DNA from: Finegoldia magna ATCC 53516
Lineage (GTDB): Bacteria > Bacillota > Clostridia > Tissierellales > Peptoniphilaceae
Direction: 5' to 3'
DNA: 64,000 bases
Assembly (NCBI RefSeq): GCF_000159695.1
Contig: NZ_CM000955.1
Location: forward strand, 62,001 to 126,000
The position numbers and the translations under genes are program-made. Each line of letters begins with the position of its first letter. Within the stretch, counting starts at the first letter, position 1. Of the stretch, positions 63,309 through 64,000 are shown piece by piece. Below the pieces are notes generated by a model. That model was not told the origin of the DNA and ran no database searches. It was given only the letters and a program-made list of their open reading frames with translations.

Positions 63309-64000
63309 TTACGCTTGAACTTTTTCTTTCCCCATTTTATTCAGTTCCGCAATCATCATGAAAACGCCAACAACAATCATAATGAAATCAACAAGTGGCT
63401 GTGTAAACCAAACAGCTTTTACTCCAAATATCATTGGCAATAAAATCATGGCAGGAACAAACAAAAACAGTTGTCTAAGCATTACGATTATCCCAGCTTT
63501 CTTTCCGTTTCCGATTGATTGGAAGAAAGTAACAGTCATAACCATTACTCCATACAAAATAAATACGGAATAGAACAATCTAAAGTTTCCAACACCCTGT
63601 GCAATGATGTTTGCTTCTACACCGAATAAAGATAGTATTTGACTTGAAAGCAATAAAGACGGAATCCAAAAGATTGCTGCAAGAACTAAACCGCCAATAG
63701 AAAAGACCTTCATAGCCTGTCTTACTCTGTCATACTGCTTTGCTCCAAAGTTTGTTCCAACAACAGGTTGTAAGCCTTGACTCATTCCCCAAAGAGGAAT
63801 AAATGAAAAGGCATATACACGAAGTGATGCCGCCATCAAAATTCCATTGGTATCTCCGCCATACTTAAATGCCATTTTATAGAGCATAGTCTGTTGAATC
63901 ATAAACAAAAGCTGCATCATCATAGCGGATGAACCGACAGAAAACATTTCTTTTTTAATTTCCGCATCAGACTTTATCTTATGGATTTTAACAACTTTAC
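63309..64000 (-). CDS. MATE family efflux protein, C-terminal half (N-terminus off window)
   Basis: The frame is open to the right edge, so an internal Met at 63947 is not the start. EIKKEMFSVGSSAMMMQLLFMIQQTMLYKMAFKYGGD and GMSQGLQPVVGTNFGAKQYDRVRQAMKVF match the MATE protein at 33580-34923 closely. Six to seven C-terminal helices are in the window. Confidence 0.9.
   Translation of the reverse strand, partial: KVVKIHKIKSDAEIKKEMFSVGSSAMMMQLLFMIQQTMLYKMAFKYGGDTNGILMAASLRVYAFSFIPLWGMSQGLQPVVGTNFGAKQYDRVRQAMKVFSIGGLVLAAIFWIPSLLLSSQILSLFGVEANIIAQGVGNFRLFYSVFILYGVMVMTVTFFQSIGNGKKAGIIVMLRQLFLFVPAMILLPMIFGVKAVWFTQPLVDFIMIVVGVFMMIAELNKMGKEKVQA

Noticed and set aside
63309..63947. Complete small MATE protein starting at 63947
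   Set aside because: The frame is open to the window edge and the upstream residues (KVVKIHKIKSDAEIKKE) align with the inside of the full-length paralogue.

Overview
The window looks like a low-GC Gram-positive anaerobe of the Peptoniphilaceae (Finegoldia/Peptoniphilus/Anaerococcus type). This is inferred from AT-rich coding, strong AGGAGG-type ribosome binding sites, a de novo purine operon of Firmicutes type, a NuoE-like ferredoxin, MgtC, ECF transporters and clostridial-type mobile elements. No 16S rRNA, tRNA or CRISPR array is visible, so the genus is a guess.

Left part (1-15.3 kb), chromosomal backbone on the minus strand: purC-purF-purN-purH followed by a single open frame joining PurD to PurL. 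The operon is preceded by an extended -10 promoter, a 50-codon leader ORF and a terminator-like hairpin. Then come proC, a two-TM potassium channel with an RCK domain (plus strand), an Old-Yellow-Enzyme gene broken twice, an alpha/beta hydrolase broken near its 3' end, a 2Fe-2S protein, an aromatic-acid-exporter-like protein, two membrane proteins and an MgtC gene with an in-frame stop.

Middle left (15.4-30.7 kb), accessory DNA: a complete type I restriction system (hsdR-hsdM-hsdS) beside a HEPN-like protein, a 23-bp tandem repeat block, a four-gene cluster (SAM methyltransferase, ATC-hydrolase family, alpha/beta hydrolase, isoprenylcysteine-type methyltransferase), a defective IS30 copy, a nucleoside phosphorylase, an ABC-F protein with a 10-codon leader peptide, and scraps of phage and transposons.

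Middle right (30.8-51.7 kb): two paralogous transport loci. Each has an MptD-type S component, EcfT, a double EcfA, a heterodimeric ABC exporter-like pair and an AraC regulator; the second also has a TetR regulator and the first a MATE pump. Gene order differs, yet both promoter regions carry nearly the same 15-bp palindrome related to the Fur 7-1-7 box. This points to iron, heme or metallophore traffic. An IS3 (IS150-type) element, an IS256-type transposase and a serine-recombinase remnant separate them.

Right part (51.7-64 kb): a decayed mobilizable-element module (oriT-like repeat, shortened MobC), then a defense island. Its centre is an operon of an HTH fragment, a ThsB-like TIR protein and a caspase-like protease, the composition of the recently described type IV Thoeris systems. 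Nearby are an AbiEii remnant, a CPBP-family protein, a second copy of the nucleoside phosphorylase, a large HEPN-like protein, an RlmD-tail-like protein, a frameshifted conjugative-element sigma factor, an intact IS30 copy and the start of another MATE gene running off the edge.
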